Origin: Clostridia bacterium
Lineage (GTDB): Bacteria > Bacillota > Clostridia > Oscillospirales > CAG-272
Length of the DNA: 64,000 nucleotides
Assembly: GCA_017453255.1 (NCBI GenBank)
Contig: JAFTKN010000010.1
Location: 214,458 to 278,457 of the forward strand
Direction: 5' to 3'
Shown here: in pieces, positions 8,419-18,327 of the stretch
Numbering within the stretch: position 1 is the stretch's first letter
Layout: each line of letters opens with the position of its first letter
The notes under the pieces: generated by a model
What the model was told of the DNA's origin: nothing
The model's input: only the letters and a program-made list of their open reading frames with translations
Database searches by the model: none
Translations under genes and position numbers: made by a program

Positions 8419-11400
8419 ATTACAAGGCTTCAAGTCATTCCCAGACAAGACAACACTATATTTTGACGATGGTGCTACTGTAATTGTAGGACCTAACGGA
8501 AGCGGAAAGTCAAATGTAACCGATGCTATGCGCTGGGTACTTGGTGAAATTTCCTCAAAAAATATTCGTGGTTCCAAGATGGAAGATGTAATCTTTATAG
8601 GAACTGAAATAAGAAAGCCAATGAGCTTTGCTGAAGTATCTGTTACCTTTGATAACGCAACTGGCGAAGGAAGACTTGATAGTCCTTATGACACAGTAAC
8701 CGTTACAAGAAGATATTATCGTGCTGGCGAAGGTGAATATTTTATTAACAGAAATCAAGTTAGACGTAAAGATATTGAATTATTATTCAAGGATACAGGT
8801 GTAGGCCGTGAAGGATATTCGATTATCGGTCAAGGAAGAATTGCAGAAATTATTTCTAAAAAAAGCGAAGATAGACGTAATATCTTCGAAGAAGCTGCTG
8901 GTATAGCAAAATTTAGAGATAGAAAAGAAGAATCTGAAAAGAAGCTTAAGCAAACTGAAGACAATATGGAGCGAGTTTATGATATTTTTAACGAACTTGC
9001 TATGCGTGTTGGTCCTTTGGAGAAGGATGCTGAAAAAGCTAAGAAGTACCATGAGCTTTATGAGAAAAAGAAAGTTGCCGATGTTTCACTTTGGATTTAT
9101 GATTCTCAAAAGACAAAAAATGAAATTATAGATACGACTAATAATTTCAATCTTTCTAAGCATGAGCTTGAAATTACTGAAAATTCTATTAGACAAATTG
9201 AATCACAGGATAGCGCTTTATATGAAAAATTACTCGAAACACGTAAAGAGTCTGAAAGAATTTATTACGAAATAAAGAATTGCAATGCAACTTTATCTGA
9301 TCTTAATAGTGAAATTAAAGTTATGGAAACTAACGTTCAGAACGCTAAATTCACTTCTAATGCTCAAATTGAAGAATTAGAAAAAATACTTGCTAAAAAA
9401 GAAATGTGCGAGAAAGAGATCAAGGATAAAGAGCTAACATATGATCAGGTTAATGAGCAACTTTCAAATGCATTAAAACATGAAGATGAATTGAAAGATC
9501 AGCTTGCACAGTTAGAAAAACGAAGAATAGAGTCTGAGGTTGAACTTGAGGAATTATTAGAGAAACAAAAGGCACTTGAACTTGAAAAAGCAGATATAAT
9601 TGTGAGAATTTCGGTTCTTGAAAATTCACAATCAACTGGTGATGAAAGGATTGAGAGTCTTAAATCTGATATTTCAAAGTATCAAGTAACTTTAGATGAG
9701 CTTTATGATAAATTAGAATCATTAACTAAAACTGTTGGTGCGTATGAAAATTCATTAAGTCAAACTGAAGAGTCTATATCAAAGCTTAATAATGAGATTG
9801 ATACAAAGACCATAAGATACGATGAGCTTAAAGAAGAAATGAATATTTTAAATTCAAAAAAGCTTGCTTTAAGAGAGCGTATTAATGCTTTGTCTGCAAT
9901 GGAAGAATTGTTTGATGGTTATGCAAAGAGTGTCGGTTATATAATGAATGCATACAATTCAAACGAAATATCTAACTGTGGTGTAGTATATGGTCCTGTT
10001 TCTACATTGTTGTCTGTATCGGAAAAATACATAACTGCAATTGAAACTGCTCTTGGTGCAGGTTTACAACATATAGTTGTTGACAATGAAAACACCGCAA
10101 AAGCATGTATTTTAGCTTTAAAAGCGAATAAAGCAGGCAGAGCAACCTTTTATCCTATTAGCTCTGTAAGTGGACAGGCTCCAACTCAGGAAATGCTTAA
10201 TGCAAAAAAATATAAAGGGTATATCGGAGTAGCTGACGAACTAATTTCGTTTAATTCTCAGTTTGAAAAAATATTTTCCTCTCTTCTTGGAAGAACTGTT
10301 ATTTTTGACAACATTGATAATGCTACTGAAATGGCAAAAGAACAAAATTATAAGATAAAGGTTGTTACTTTGGATGGACAACAAATTAACGTCGGTGGTT
10401 CTTTTACTGGTGGTTCTGTTAAGCACGAAAGTACAGTTTTGTCAAGAAGTAATGATATTAAAAAGATGGAACAAGAGGAATCCGAAATAAGTGAAAAGCT
10501 TGATGCAATAAAGTCAGAAGGGCAGAAGCTTGGTGAAACCCTTAGAAATTTAACATCAAAGCGACAGGGCGAAAAGCAACAATATGATTTAACAGATGCA
10601 TTATATCGTGCAGAAAAAACTGATTACGATACGTTAGTTGCTCAAATCGAGATTAATAAGAATATAATTGAAAGTCTTGAATTCGATACTAACAAGTTAA
10701 ATAAAGAGGATGAACGAAATCAAACAGAAACTTTTAATTTAAAACGTAGGCGTTCTGAGTTGGAAGAAAATATACAATCTATTTCTAACACGCGAAAAGA
10801 TCTTGATACGAAAAAATATGAATTAATCGAATCATCTGAAAGTGTTCAAGAGGAGATTAACCAATCACAAATTAAAATAGCGGTTATTAAAAAGGATATT
10901 GAGGCTGCTGTTGCATCAATATTGGATTCAAAAGCTCGATTTGACGAAATTGTTGAGGATATTGAATCAAGAAAAGAAAAGATGGAGCTACTAAATCAAA
11001 CGGTTTCTAATTCTGCAGTAAAGACCGCTGAAAATAGAACTTTGCTTGCTGAAGCAGAAAATCGCCTTGAAAAGCTTGATAACGAGCGTATTAGACTTTC
11101 TAACCTTGAAACCGAGTATGAGGCTAAGAGAAATCAATTAAGCCAAAAAACAAAGGAAATAACGGCTAAAAAAGAAGTTGTGCTACGTTCATACACTATG
11201 AGTGAAGGAAAACTCGAGCAATTGAATTCAGATTTTGATAAAATGGTTGAAAAACTTGAGGCAGATTATGGTTTGACATACACAACCGCTATTGAGTTAG
11301 GATATCCAGAGGTAACGAGTGAAAATAGAAAAGAGATTGCTACCATTGCAACAGAATGTCGTAATAAGCTTAGAAATCTTGGTCATGTTAATCCCAATGC

Positions 11401-12013
11401 TATAGAAGAATATAAAGAGGTTAAGGAGAGATATGACTACTACAATACTCAATTAACTGATTTGAACAAGTCAAAAGAGGATTTGCTTGCAATTATTCAA
11501 GAGCTTGAAACAGATATGACTAAAATATTCATTAACGCATTTAATGCGATAAATGAGAATTTTAATAGCGTCTTTAAAGAACTTTTCGGTGGTGGTCATG
11601 CTGAACTCTCACTTACTGATGAGAACGATGTATTAAATTGTGGTATTGAGATCAAAGCTGCCCCTCCTGGTAAGGTGATTAAAAGCCTTATGCTTCTTTC
11701 TGGTGGAGAACAGTCCTTTGTTGCGATAGCGTTACTATTTGCAATTTTAAAGGTAAATCCTACACCATTCTGTATATTTGATGAGGTTGAGGCTGCTCTT
11801 GACGAGGTTAACGTAAATAGATTTGGCCAATATATTAAAAGATATTCTGATCAAACTCAATTTATTGTTATTACGCACCGTAGAGGAACTATGGAAATAG
11901 CAGACAGACTTTATGGTGTTACAATGCCTCAAAAGGGTATATCTAAGGTATTAACCATGGATATTAATGATGTAGGCAAAGACAGAATATTAAAGGAAAA
12001 CAATCAAAAATAA
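8399..12013 (+). CDS. smc: Chromosome segregation protein SMC
   Basis: Core ATPase of the bacterial condensin complex, working with ScpA and ScpB, which are not in this window. The start is ATG 8399, not the upstream in-frame GTG 8381: AAGGAGG (8386-8392) lies just before 8399 and is part of the longer reading. That gives 1204 residues. Walker A is GPNGSGKSN (about 31-39). Two long coiled-coil arms flank a hinge (about 500-690, with GGSFTGGSV at its end). The signature is LSGGEQSFVAIALLFA (about 1100) and Walker B is FCIFDEVEAALDE (about 1124). Length and domain order fit the family. It is followed after 11 nt by ftsY. Confidence 0.97.
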   Translation: MRLKSLELQGFKSFPDKTTLYFDDGATVIVGPNGSGKSNVTDAMRWVLGEISSKNIRGSKMEDVIFIGTEIRKPMSFAEVSVTFDNATGEGRLDSPYDTVTVTRRYYRAGEGEYFINRNQVRRKDIELLFKDTGVGREGYSIIGQGRIAEIISKKSEDRRNIFEEAAGIAKFRDRKEESEKKLKQTEDNMERVYDIFNELAMRVGPLEKDAEKAKKYHELYEKKKVADVSLWIYDSQKTKNEIIDTTNNFNLSKHELEITENSIRQIESQDSALYEKLLETRKESERIYYEIKNCNATLSDLNSEIKVMETNVQNAKFTSNAQIEELEKILAKKEMCEKEIKDKELTYDQVNEQLSNALKHEDELKDQLAQLEKRRIESEVELEELLEKQKALELEKADIIVRISVLENSQSTGDERIESLKSDISKYQVTLDELYDKLESLTKTVGAYENSLSQTEESISKLNNEIDTKTIRYDELKEEMNILNSKKLALRERINALSAMEELFDGYAKSVGYIMNAYNSNEISNCGVVYGPVSTLLSVSEKYITAIETALGAGLQHIVVDNENTAKACILALKANKAGRATFYPISSVSGQAPTQEMLNAKKYKGYIGVADELISFNSQFEKIFSSLLGRTVIFDNIDNATEMAKEQNYKIKVVTLDGQQINVGGSFTGGSVKHESTVLSRSNDIKKMEQEESEISEKLDAIKSEGQKLGETLRNLTSKRQGEKQQYDLTDALYRAEKTDYDTLVAQIEINKNIIESLEFDTNKLNKEDERNQTETFNLKRRRSELEENIQSISNTRKDLDTKKYELIESSESVQEEINQSQIKIAVIKKDIEAAVASILDSKARFDEIVEDIESRKEKMELLNQTVSNSAVKTAENRTLLAEAENRLEKLDNERIRLSNLETEYEAKRNQLSQKTKEITAKKEVVLRSYTMSEGKLEQLNSDFDKMVEKLEADYGLTYTTAIELGYPEVTSENRKEIATIATECRNKLRNLGHVNPNAIEEYKEVKERYDYYNTQLTDLNKSKEDLLAIIQELETDMTKIFINAFNAINENFNSVFKELFGGGHAELSLTDENDVLNCGIEIKAAPPGKVIKSLMLLSGGEQSFVAIALLFAILKVNPTPFCIFDEVEAALDEVNVNRFGQYIKRYSDQTQFIVITHRRGTMEIADRLYGVTMPQKGISKVLTMDINDVGKDRILKENNQK

Positions 12014-12024
12014 GGAGAAAGTTA

Positions 12025-12930
12025 ATGTCCTTTTTCGAAAAATTAAAAAGAGGTTTACAAAAAACAAAAAATGCGATAATTAAACCTTTTTCAGAATTAT
12101 TCAAAAAATTGCGTGGTGTTGATGAGGATCTTTTGGAAGAATTAGAAGAGATTCTTGTATGCGCTGACGTTGGTGCTGTCACAACAGATGAGATTTTAAC
12201 CAAGCTTCGTGCTGAAATTAAAGAGAATAAAATTAAGGACTCAGAAGATGTTAAATTGGCTCTTAAATCTATCATGCGTGATATAGTTGGCGAAGGAGCC
12301 GAAATCAAATTTGGCGATGAAATGACAGTTATTTTGATAATTGGAGTTAATGGCGTAGGAAAAACGACTTCAATAGGAAAAATATCTTCATCTTTGAAGC
12401 GTCAGCACAAAAAAGTTGTTGTTGCAGCTGCAGATACATTTAGAGCAGCTGCTATTGATCAACTAGCCGTTTGGACTGATAGAGCAGGTGTTGATCTTAT
12501 TAAACACTCAGAGGGATCAGATCCAGCTGCTGTTGTATTTGATGCCATCAGTGCAGCAAAAAAACGTAATGCTGATGCATTGATTATTGATACAGCTGGC
12601 CGTTTGCATAATAAAAAGAATTTAATGAACGAACTCGCTAAGATTGACAGAGTTATTTCTAGAGAACTTCCAAATTCCAATAGAGAAACATTGTTAGTTT
12701 TAGATTCTACAACCGGACAAAATGCGGTAAATCAAGCAAAAGAGTTTAAAAATGCAGCTGATATTACAGGTATAGTTTTAACAAAACTTGATGGTACTGC
12801 TAAAGGTGGAATAATTTTCTCAATTAAAAATGAATTAAATATTCCTGTTAAATTTGTTGGTGTTGGTGAAAAAATTGATGATATGGAGAAATTTGACGCT
12901 GAAGAATTTGTAAATGCGTTGTTTGAATGA
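12025..12930 (+). CDS. ftsY: Signal recognition particle receptor FtsY
   Basis: GTPase that docks ribosome-SRP complexes at the membrane and partners Ffh (52491-53825). The 301-residue protein has a short basic N-terminus instead of the long acidic A-domain of enterobacteria. The N-domain follows, then the G-domain with GVNGVGKTTSIGK (about 107), DTAGRLHNK (about 189) and TKLDGTAKGG (about 253). The smc-ftsY order is conserved in Firmicutes. SD AAGGAGAAAG precedes the ATG. The stop overlaps the rdgB start (ATGA). Confidence 0.97.
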   Translation: MSFFEKLKRGLQKTKNAIIKPFSELFKKLRGVDEDLLEELEEILVCADVGAVTTDEILTKLRAEIKENKIKDSEDVKLALKSIMRDIVGEGAEIKFGDEMTVILIIGVNGVGKTTSIGKISSSLKRQHKKVVVAAADTFRAAAIDQLAVWTDRAGVDLIKHSEGSDPAAVVFDAISAAKKRNADALIIDTAGRLHNKKNLMNELAKIDRVISRELPNSNRETLLVLDSTTGQNAVNQAKEFKNAADITGIVLTKLDGTAKGGIIFSIKNELNIPVKFVGVGEKIDDMEKFDAEEFVNALFE

Positions 12931-13526
12931 TTATGATAAAAGTAGTACTTGCAACTCGTAATAAAAACAAAATTAATGAGTTAAAGACATTTTTTAATGA
13001 GTTATCTGACTTGGATATTACTGTATTATCATTAAATGATATTGGTTATTATGCTGAAATAGAAGAAAATGGAAGGACATTTGAAGAGAATGCTTTTTTA
13101 AAGGCATCTGTTCCAGCAAAGCTTGGTTATATAGGTATTGCTGACGACTCTGGCTTGTGTGTTGAAGCCTTAGGTGGTGCTCCTGGTGTATTTTCTGCTC
13201 GTTTTTCAGGCGGAGATGACGAGGAAAACAATGACTATTTACTTCAAAAGCTCCATGGAGAACCTATTCGTGATGCAAAATATGTTTGTGCAATGGCATG
13301 CGTTTTCCCAGACCATTCAAAGGATTTTACGGTTAGAGGAGAATGTTATGGTAAGATTTTGACACACAGGCAAGGAGATGGAGGATTCGGTTATGATCCT
13401 TTGTTTTACTATGAACCATTTGGAAAAACATTCGCAGAGGTGGATATGGCAGAAAAGAATAAAGTAAGCCATCGTGGTGTGGCTATGCGTTCCCTTATTA
13501 AAAAATTAACAAAGGTGCTATCATGA
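12927..13526 (+). CDS. rdgB: XTP/dITP diphosphatase (HAM1/RdgB)
   Basis: House-cleaning nucleotide pyrophosphatase that hydrolyses dITP and XTP to monophosphates. The 199-residue protein begins with VLATRNKNKINEL and has the catalytic ADDSGLCVEALGGAPGVFSA and the C-terminal GDGGFGYDPLF plus SHRGVA blocks of the family. The start may be ATG 12927, overlapping ftsY, or ATG 12933 two codons later. The 3' end overlaps the next gene by 4 nt. Confidence 0.95.
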   Translation: MIMIKVVLATRNKNKINELKTFFNELSDLDITVLSLNDIGYYAEIEENGRTFEENAFLKASVPAKLGYIGIADDSGLCVEALGGAPGVFSARFSGGDDEENNDYLLQKLHGEPIRDAKYVCAMACVFPDHSKDFTVRGECYGKILTHRQGDGGFGYDPLFYYEPFGKTFAEVDMAEKNKVSHRGVAMRSLIKKLTKVLS

Positions 13527-13825
13527 CAAGTAAACAAAGATCGTATTTAAAGAGTTTATCAGTGAATTTGGATACTATTTTTCAAATTGGTAAAGGTGGA
13601 ATTTCCGCAGAATTATGTACTCAATTATTAAATGCACTTAATGCCAAAGAATTGATTAAAATTAAAATTTTAGAAACATCTCCTGTTTCTGTTAAAGAGG
13701 CGGCTGAATTGATTTCTAAAGAAATTGGTGCTGACGTTGTACAAACAATTGGAAATAAAATAGTACTATTTAGACAATCTGATAACGAAAAGAATAGAAG
13801 AATTGAGTTGAAGAAGATTAGATGA
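13523..13825 (+). CDS. yhbY: YhbY-type CRM-domain RNA-binding protein
   Basis: Small protein of the CRM family associated with 50S ribosomal subunit assembly. The 100-residue protein begins MTSKQRSYLKSLSVNLD and has the glycine-rich IFQIGKGGIS block and the C-terminal VQTIGNKIVLFR strand typical of the CRM fold. It sits between rdgB and nadD with 4-nt overlaps at both ends. The yhbY-nadD-yqeK-rsfS order is conserved in Firmicutes and links ribosome assembly genes to NAD synthesis only by position. Confidence 0.92.
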   Translation: MTSKQRSYLKSLSVNLDTIFQIGKGGISAELCTQLLNALNAKELIKIKILETSPVSVKEAAELISKEIGADVVQTIGNKIVLFRQSDNEKNRRIELKKIR

Positions 13826-14442
13826 GAGTAGGAATTTATGGTGGAACATTTGACCCACCTCATAATGGACATGTCAATATTTGTAAAAACTTTCTTTCTC
13901 AATTGAATTTAGATAAGGTTTATGTTATGCCGTCATTTATACCTCCACATAAGCTTGTATATGATAATGATCCATATACTCGGTATGAAATGGCAAAAAT
14001 CGCTTTTGGAGGGATTTCTGATAAAATTGAAGTATCAGATTTAGAATTAAAGCGAAAAGGAAGAAGTTATACGGCAGAAACTATCAGTTATTTCGCTGAA
14101 TATGGCGACTACGATGTTTATTTACTTTGTGGTACTGATATGTTTTTAACATTAGACGAGTGGTATAAGGCAGAATATATTTTTAAACATTCTACAATAG
14201 TACATGCAATTCGAAACAACGATGCCGATATTGAACTTATTCAGTATAAAAGTAAGTGTTATAAAGAAAAATATAATGCAAAGATTTACACATTGAATAG
14301 TTCTGTAATTGAGCTTTCATCGTCAGAAATTAGAGATAAAATTTTTTCTAATATTGATGTATCTAAATTGTTAAATGAAGATGTATATGCTTATATTAAA
14401 AAAAGGGGCTTATATATAAATAAACTTAAATATGAAATATAG
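13822..14442 (+). CDS. nadD: Nicotinate-nucleotide adenylyltransferase
   Basis: Adenylylates nicotinate mononucleotide in NAD synthesis. The 206-residue protein has the nucleotidyltransferase GGTFDPPHNGHVN (about residues 6-18, containing the HxGH motif) and the C-terminal LSSSEIRDKI (ISSTxIR type) ATP-binding block. The start overlaps yhbY (ATGA). The end overlaps the next gene by 11 nt, which suggests translational coupling. Confidence 0.96.
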   Translation: MRVGIYGGTFDPPHNGHVNICKNFLSQLNLDKVYVMPSFIPPHKLVYDNDPYTRYEMAKIAFGGISDKIEVSDLELKRKGRSYTAETISYFAEYGDYDVYLLCGTDMFLTLDEWYKAEYIFKHSTIVHAIRNNDADIELIQYKSKCYKEKYNAKIYTLNSSVIELSSSEIRDKIFSNIDVSKLLNEDVYAYIKKRGLYINKLKYEI

Positions 14443-15052
14443 CTTTGATTTTTTGAAAAATAAAATAAATGAGCTTCAGGACGAAAAAAGATTTAAACAC
14501 ACAATAGGTGTTGCAAATGAAGCTTTTGAATTGGGTAAGATTTTTTTGCCTGAAAAAAAAGAAAAACTTATGGTTGCTGGATTGCTACATGATATAACTA
14601 AATGCTTCACAATTGAGAAGCAAATTGAATTGTGCAAGATCTTCAATATTTCATATAACAAAGAAACGTTAGCACCCAAATTGTTTCATGCTAAAACAGG
14701 TTGTGAATTTTCAAGAGAAATTTTTGGTATCGAGATAGTTGATGATGAAATTTATAATTCGATATTATATCATACAACTGGTCGAGCAGATATGACATTA
14801 TTTGAAACAATAATATATCTTGCTGATTACATTGAGGCAGGGAGAACTTTTTTTGATTGTGTTGAATTAAGAAAGTTTTTTTATGATAACATTGTGAAAA
14901 CAAAAGACACAAATGAAAAGCTTGAAGTATTGAGGCAAACTATGTTGCTTTCATTTGATATGACAATTAAAAATTTAATCAACGAGCAGAAGGCAATTGA
15001 TTATGACACTATAAATGCAAGGAATTTCTTCTTGCAAAACACACCAAAATAA
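14432..15052 (+). CDS. yqeK: HD-domain hydrolase YqeK (symmetrical Ap4A hydrolase)
   Basis: The YqeK family splits diadenosine tetraphosphate into two ADP. The 206-residue protein has the metal-binding HD pattern: a first histidine in FKHTIGVANEA (H near residue 24), then AGLLHDITKC, and later histidines in LFHAKTGCEF and SILYHTTG. The gene overlaps nadD and is followed by rsfS after 9 nt. No membrane segment is seen. Confidence 0.92.
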   Translation: MKYSFDFLKNKINELQDEKRFKHTIGVANEAFELGKIFLPEKKEKLMVAGLLHDITKCFTIEKQIELCKIFNISYNKETLAPKLFHAKTGCEFSREIFGIEIVDDEIYNSILYHTTGRADMTLFETIIYLADYIEAGRTFFDCVELRKFFYDNIVKTKDTNEKLEVLRQTMLLSFDMTIKNLINEQKAIDYDTINARNFFLQNTPK

Positions 15053-15061
15053 GGAGCAAAA

Positions 15062-15460
15062 ATGGAAGTATTATTTGAGGTTGAAGAGGGCTCACTTTCT
15101 AATGTTGAGTCTAATAAGATTGTAGAGGCAATAATTAAAACTCTTGATTCAAAAAAAGCTAAAAATATCAAGGCTTTAAAAATAGGTGACAAAACAATTA
15201 TAGCTGACTATTTTGTTATTTGCACTGGAACATCAACAACACAAATCAGGTCATTAACAGATGAGGTTGAATATCAATTAAAAAAAGGTGCTGTACCTTT
15301 CGTAAGGATAGAAGGTAATGATTGCATTGATTGGAAAGTAGTTGACGTTCATGATGTAATAGTTCATATTTTTACTGAAGAAGCAAGGGACTTTTATAAG
15401 CTTGAAAAGCTATGGTCTGATGCAGAAGAAGTAGATATTAATTCAATAATTAATTTATAA
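15062..15460 (+). CDS. rsfS: Ribosomal silencing factor RsfS
   Basis: Binds uL14 and blocks joining of ribosomal subunits in nutrient-poor conditions. The 132-residue protein has the conserved core [19 protein letters not shown], then [20 protein letters not shown] and the C-terminal [12 protein letters not shown]. It carries about 17 acidic residues ([17 protein letters not shown]) ahead of the usual family start. The ATG has a good AAGGAG 6 nt upstream, so the extension appears real. Confidence 0.94.
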   Translation: MEVLFEVEEGSLSNVESNKIVEAIIKTLDSKKAKNIKALKIGDKTIIADYFVICTGTSTTQIRSLTDEVEYQLKKGAVPFVRIEGNDCIDWKVVDVHDVIVHIFTEEARDFYKLEKLWSDAEEVDINSIINL

Positions 15461-15476
15461 TAGCAAAGGAGAATAT

Positions 15477-17879
15477 ATGAAATACGAATTTTCAAATATA
15501 GACAAAAAATGGCAGGATGCCTGGGATGCTAATAGCACATTCAAGGTTGAAAATGATTATTCAAAACCTAAATATTATACATTAATTGAGTTCCCTTATC
15601 CTTCAGGACAAGGACTTCACATTGGACATCCTAGACCTTATACAGCTATGGATATCGTTTCCAGAAAAAAGAGAATGGAAGGATACAACGTTTTATTTCC
15701 AATGGGATGGGACGCATTTGGCTTACCTACTGAAAATTATGCAATAAAAAATCATATCCATCCAAGTATAGTTACAGAAAATAATATTAAACATTTTAAG
15801 GAACAGTTAAAGTCGATTGGATATAGCTTCGACTGGTCGAGGGAGATAAATACAACCGATCCAGATTATTTTAAATGGACTCAATGGATATTCTTACAGC
15901 TCTATAAAAAAGGTTTAGCATATAAAAAAGAAATGAATGTTAATTTTTGCACATCTTGTAAGTGCGTTTTAGCAAACGAAGAGGTTGTTAATGGCGTTTG
16001 TGAAAGATGTGGAAGTGAGGTTATCCATAAAGTAAAAAGCCAATGGATGCTTAAAATCACAGAATATGCTCAAAGACTAATTGATGACCTTGAAGATTTG
16101 GATTTCTTAGAAAGAATCAAAACGCAAGAAATCAATTGGATCGGCAGAAGTGAAGGTGCAGAGGTTAATTTTAATACTTCTGCTGGTGATGAGGTAACTG
16201 TATATACTACACGCCCTGATACATTGTTTGGTGCTACATACATGGTCATGTCTCCTGAGCATTCACTTATTGAAAAGTGGAAAGAACAAATTCAAAACAT
16301 TGATGAGGTAACAAAATATCAAGTTGAGGCATCAAAAAAATCAGATTTTGAGAGAACTGAATTGGTTAAAGACAAAACGGGTGTTTGTTTAGATGGCATA
16401 AGGGCAATAAATCCAGTAAATGGAAAAGAAATTCCAATATTTATATCTGACTACGTATTAGCAACATATGGAACTGGTGCAATTATGGCTGTTCCTGCAC
16501 ACGATGAAAGAGACTGGGATTTTGCAAAAGTCTTTTCATTGCCTATTGTTGAGGTAGTTGCTGGTGGAAATGTTCAGGAAGCTGCATATACTGATGTCGC
16601 AACTGGTATTATGTGTAATTCTGACTTTTTAAATGGCTTAGAGGTTTCTGAAGCAAAAAAAACAATTATTAGTTGGTTAGAAACAAATGGAAAAGGACAT
16701 TCAAAGGTTAATTACAAATTAAGGGACTGGGTATTTTCACGTCAAAGATATTGGGGAGAACCCGTTCCTATGGTTTGGTGTGACAATTGTGGTTGGGTAC
16801 CTGTTCCTGAAGAAGAACTTCCTGTAAGATTGCCTGAGGTTGAACATTATGAACCAACTGATACAGGTGAATCGCCACTTTCAAAAATTCATGATTGGGT
16901 GAATACTACTTGTCCAAAATGTAAAGCTCCTGCAAAACGCGAAACTGATACTATGCCTCAATGGGCGGGATCATCGTGGTATTTCTTGCGCTATTGTGAT
17001 CCAAACAACAAGAATGAACTTGCTTCGAGAGAGGCTCTAGATTATTGGATGCCTGTTGACTGGTATAATGGTGGAATGGAACATGTTACATTACATTTGC
17101 TATATTCACGTTTCTGGGCAAAATTCTTGTATGATATTGATATTTTAGGTTGTAAAGAGCCTTATAAAAAGAGAACAGCGCATGGTATGATTCTAGGAGA
17201 AAATGGCGAAAAAATGTCAAAATCTCGTGGAAATGTAATTAATCCAGATGATGTAATTGCAGAATTTGGAGCAGATACTCTTCGTTTGTATGAAATGTTT
17301 ATTGGCGATTTTGAAAAGGCTGCACCATGGAATCCATCTAGCATTAGGGGATGCAAGCGTTTCCTTGATAGAACTGCAGGATTGCTTGATTTCGTGAATG
17401 GAAATGGAATAACTTCTAAGCTCGAAGCGCCACTTCACAAGCTTATTAAGAAAGTTACAGAAGATATAGATACTATGAAATTCAATACTGCGATTGCTGC
17501 TATGATGTCGTTTTTAAACGATGTATACGATAATGGTAGTATTACAATTGATGAATTGGTAATATTTATTAAGCTTCTTAATCCTTTTGCGCCTCACTTA
17601 ACTGAGGAAATGTGGCAAATTTTAGGCAATAATAGTTTCTTATCAGTTGAAGCTTGGCCAAAATACGATGAATCAAAAACAGTAGAAAACACTGTTGAAA
17701 TTGCTGTTCAAGTTAATGGTAAGCTTCGTGCTACTATACGAATTTCTAAGGATGCAAGTAAAGAAGAAGCGATTTCAATTGCGAAAAATGAAAGTAAGGT
17801 TATTGAGTCTCTAACCGAAAAAACTATTGTTAAAGAAATCTATGTACCTGGTAAAATTGTTAACATTGTAGTTAAATAA
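15477..17879 (+). CDS. leuS: Leucyl-tRNA synthetase
   Basis: Class Ia synthetase that charges tRNA-Leu. The 800-residue protein has the HIGH motif in [14 protein letters not shown] (about residue 44) and KMSKS in [18 protein letters not shown] zinc-binding CTSC...CERCG insert lies near residues 160-180. The editing (CP1) domain has [14 protein letters not shown]. There is no T-box leader because the gene is 16 nt behind rsfS. It ends the long operon that begins at dprA. Confidence 0.97.
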   Translation: MKYEFSNIDKKWQDAWDANSTFKVENDYSKPKYYTLIEFPYPSGQGLHIGHPRPYTAMDIVSRKKRMEGYNVLFPMGWDAFGLPTENYAIKNHIHPSIVTENNIKHFKEQLKSIGYSFDWSREINTTDPDYFKWTQWIFLQLYKKGLAYKKEMNVNFCTSCKCVLANEEVVNGVCERCGSEVIHKVKSQWMLKITEYAQRLIDDLEDLDFLERIKTQEINWIGRSEGAEVNFNTSAGDEVTVYTTRPDTLFGATYMVMSPEHSLIEKWKEQIQNIDEVTKYQVEASKKSDFERTELVKDKTGVCLDGIRAINPVNGKEIPIFISDYVLATYGTGAIMAVPAHDERDWDFAKVFSLPIVEVVAGGNVQEAAYTDVATGIMCNSDFLNGLEVSEAKKTIISWLETNGKGHSKVNYKLRDWVFSRQRYWGEPVPMVWCDNCGWVPVPEEELPVRLPEVEHYEPTDTGESPLSKIHDWVNTTCPKCKAPAKRETDTMPQWAGSSWYFLRYCDPNNKNELASREALDYWMPVDWYNGGMEHVTLHLLYSRFWAKFLYDIDILGCKEPYKKRTAHGMILGENGEKMSKSRGNVINPDDVIAEFGADTLRLYEMFIGDFEKAAPWNPSSIRGCKRFLDRTAGLLDFVNGNGITSKLEAPLHKLIKKVTEDIDTMKFNTAIAAMMSFLNDVYDNGSITIDELVIFIKLLNPFAPHLTEEMWQILGNNSFLSVEAWPKYDESKTVENTVEIAVQVNGKLRATIRISKDASKEEAISIAKNESKVIESLTEKTIVKEIYVPGKIVNIVVK

Positions 17880-17906
17880 ATTTTTTAAAAATTTAACATT
17901 TTACTA

Positions 17907-17936
17907 TTGACAAAACTACTTTGTATGTACTATAAT
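17907..17936 (+). promoter_or_regulatory. Sigma-A-type promoter for rpsU
   Basis: TTGACA (17907-17912), an 18-nt spacer and TATAAT (17931-17936). It gives rpsU its own transcript directly after leuS. Confidence 0.8.
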
Positions 17937-17939
17937 ATC

Positions 17940-17958
17940 AAGGAGATTTAATCTCTTT
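17940..17958 (+). other. Small hairpin at the start of the rpsU leader
   Basis: AAGGAGAT and ATCTCTTT pair around a 3-nt loop, with one G-U pair, at or near the expected transcript start. The 5' arm contains a GGAG that could mimic a ribosome site. The true ribosome site is the GGGGGGAGGG at about 17968-17978. It could stabilise the 5' end or be an autoregulatory element; no function is shown. Confidence 0.45.
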
Positions 17959-17985
17959 GCTACACGCGGGGGGAGGGATATAATA

Positions 17986-18162
17986 ATGGCAGAAATCAGA
18001 GTTAAAGAAAATGAATCACTCGACAGTGCACTTCGCAGATTCAAGCGTCAATGTGCTAGATCCGGAGTTTTAATGGAACTTCGCAAGAGAGAGCATTATG
18101 AAAAACCAAGTGTAAAAAGAAAGAAAAAATCTGAAGCAGCAAGAAAACGTAAATTTAAGTAA
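17986..18162 (+). CDS. rpsU: 30S ribosomal protein S21 (bS21)
   Basis: Small-subunit protein near the mRNA exit that aids initiation. The reading gives 58 residues starting [20 protein letters not shown] and ending in a basic tail [11 protein letters not shown], the usual length and composition for bS21. It lies in what looks like an intergenic gap because it is shorter than 60 codons. A very strong purine-rich ribosome site precedes the ATG. It has its own promoter (17907) and terminator (18190). Confidence 0.96.
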   Translation: MAEIRVKENESLDSALRRFKRQCARSGVLMELRKREHYEKPSVKRKKKSEAARKRKFK

Positions 18163-18189
18163 TTAGATTTATCTACTTGTAAACAATTA

Positions 18190-18218
18190 AAGGAATTCGA
18201 TTACCGAATTCCTTTTTT
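18190..18218 (+). terminator. Intrinsic terminator of rpsU
   Basis: Perfect 10-bp stem AAGGAATTCG/CGAATTCCTT around ATTAC, followed by a six-T run. Confidence 0.92.
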
Positions 18219-18261
18219 GTATATTATTTACTTATTCTATTAGAAAATTTATATTTTACTA

Positions 18262-18290
18262 TTTACAAATTAAGAAAAATATAGTATTAT
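18262..18290 (+). promoter_or_regulatory. Promoter for pyrH operon
   Basis: TTTACA (18262-18267), a 17-nt spacer and TATTAT (18285-18290). It is 38 nt before the pyrH start region and follows the rpsU terminator, so it is the likely origin of the pyrH-to-polC transcript. Confidence 0.65.
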
Positions 18291-18327
18291 ATATATATGA
18301 TATTAGATGAATGTGAGGACTGTTGTT

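Noticed and set aside
17940-17958. Riboswitch in the rpsU leader
   Set aside because: The leader is only about 45 nt with one small hairpin, too short for any ligand-binding RNA that I know.
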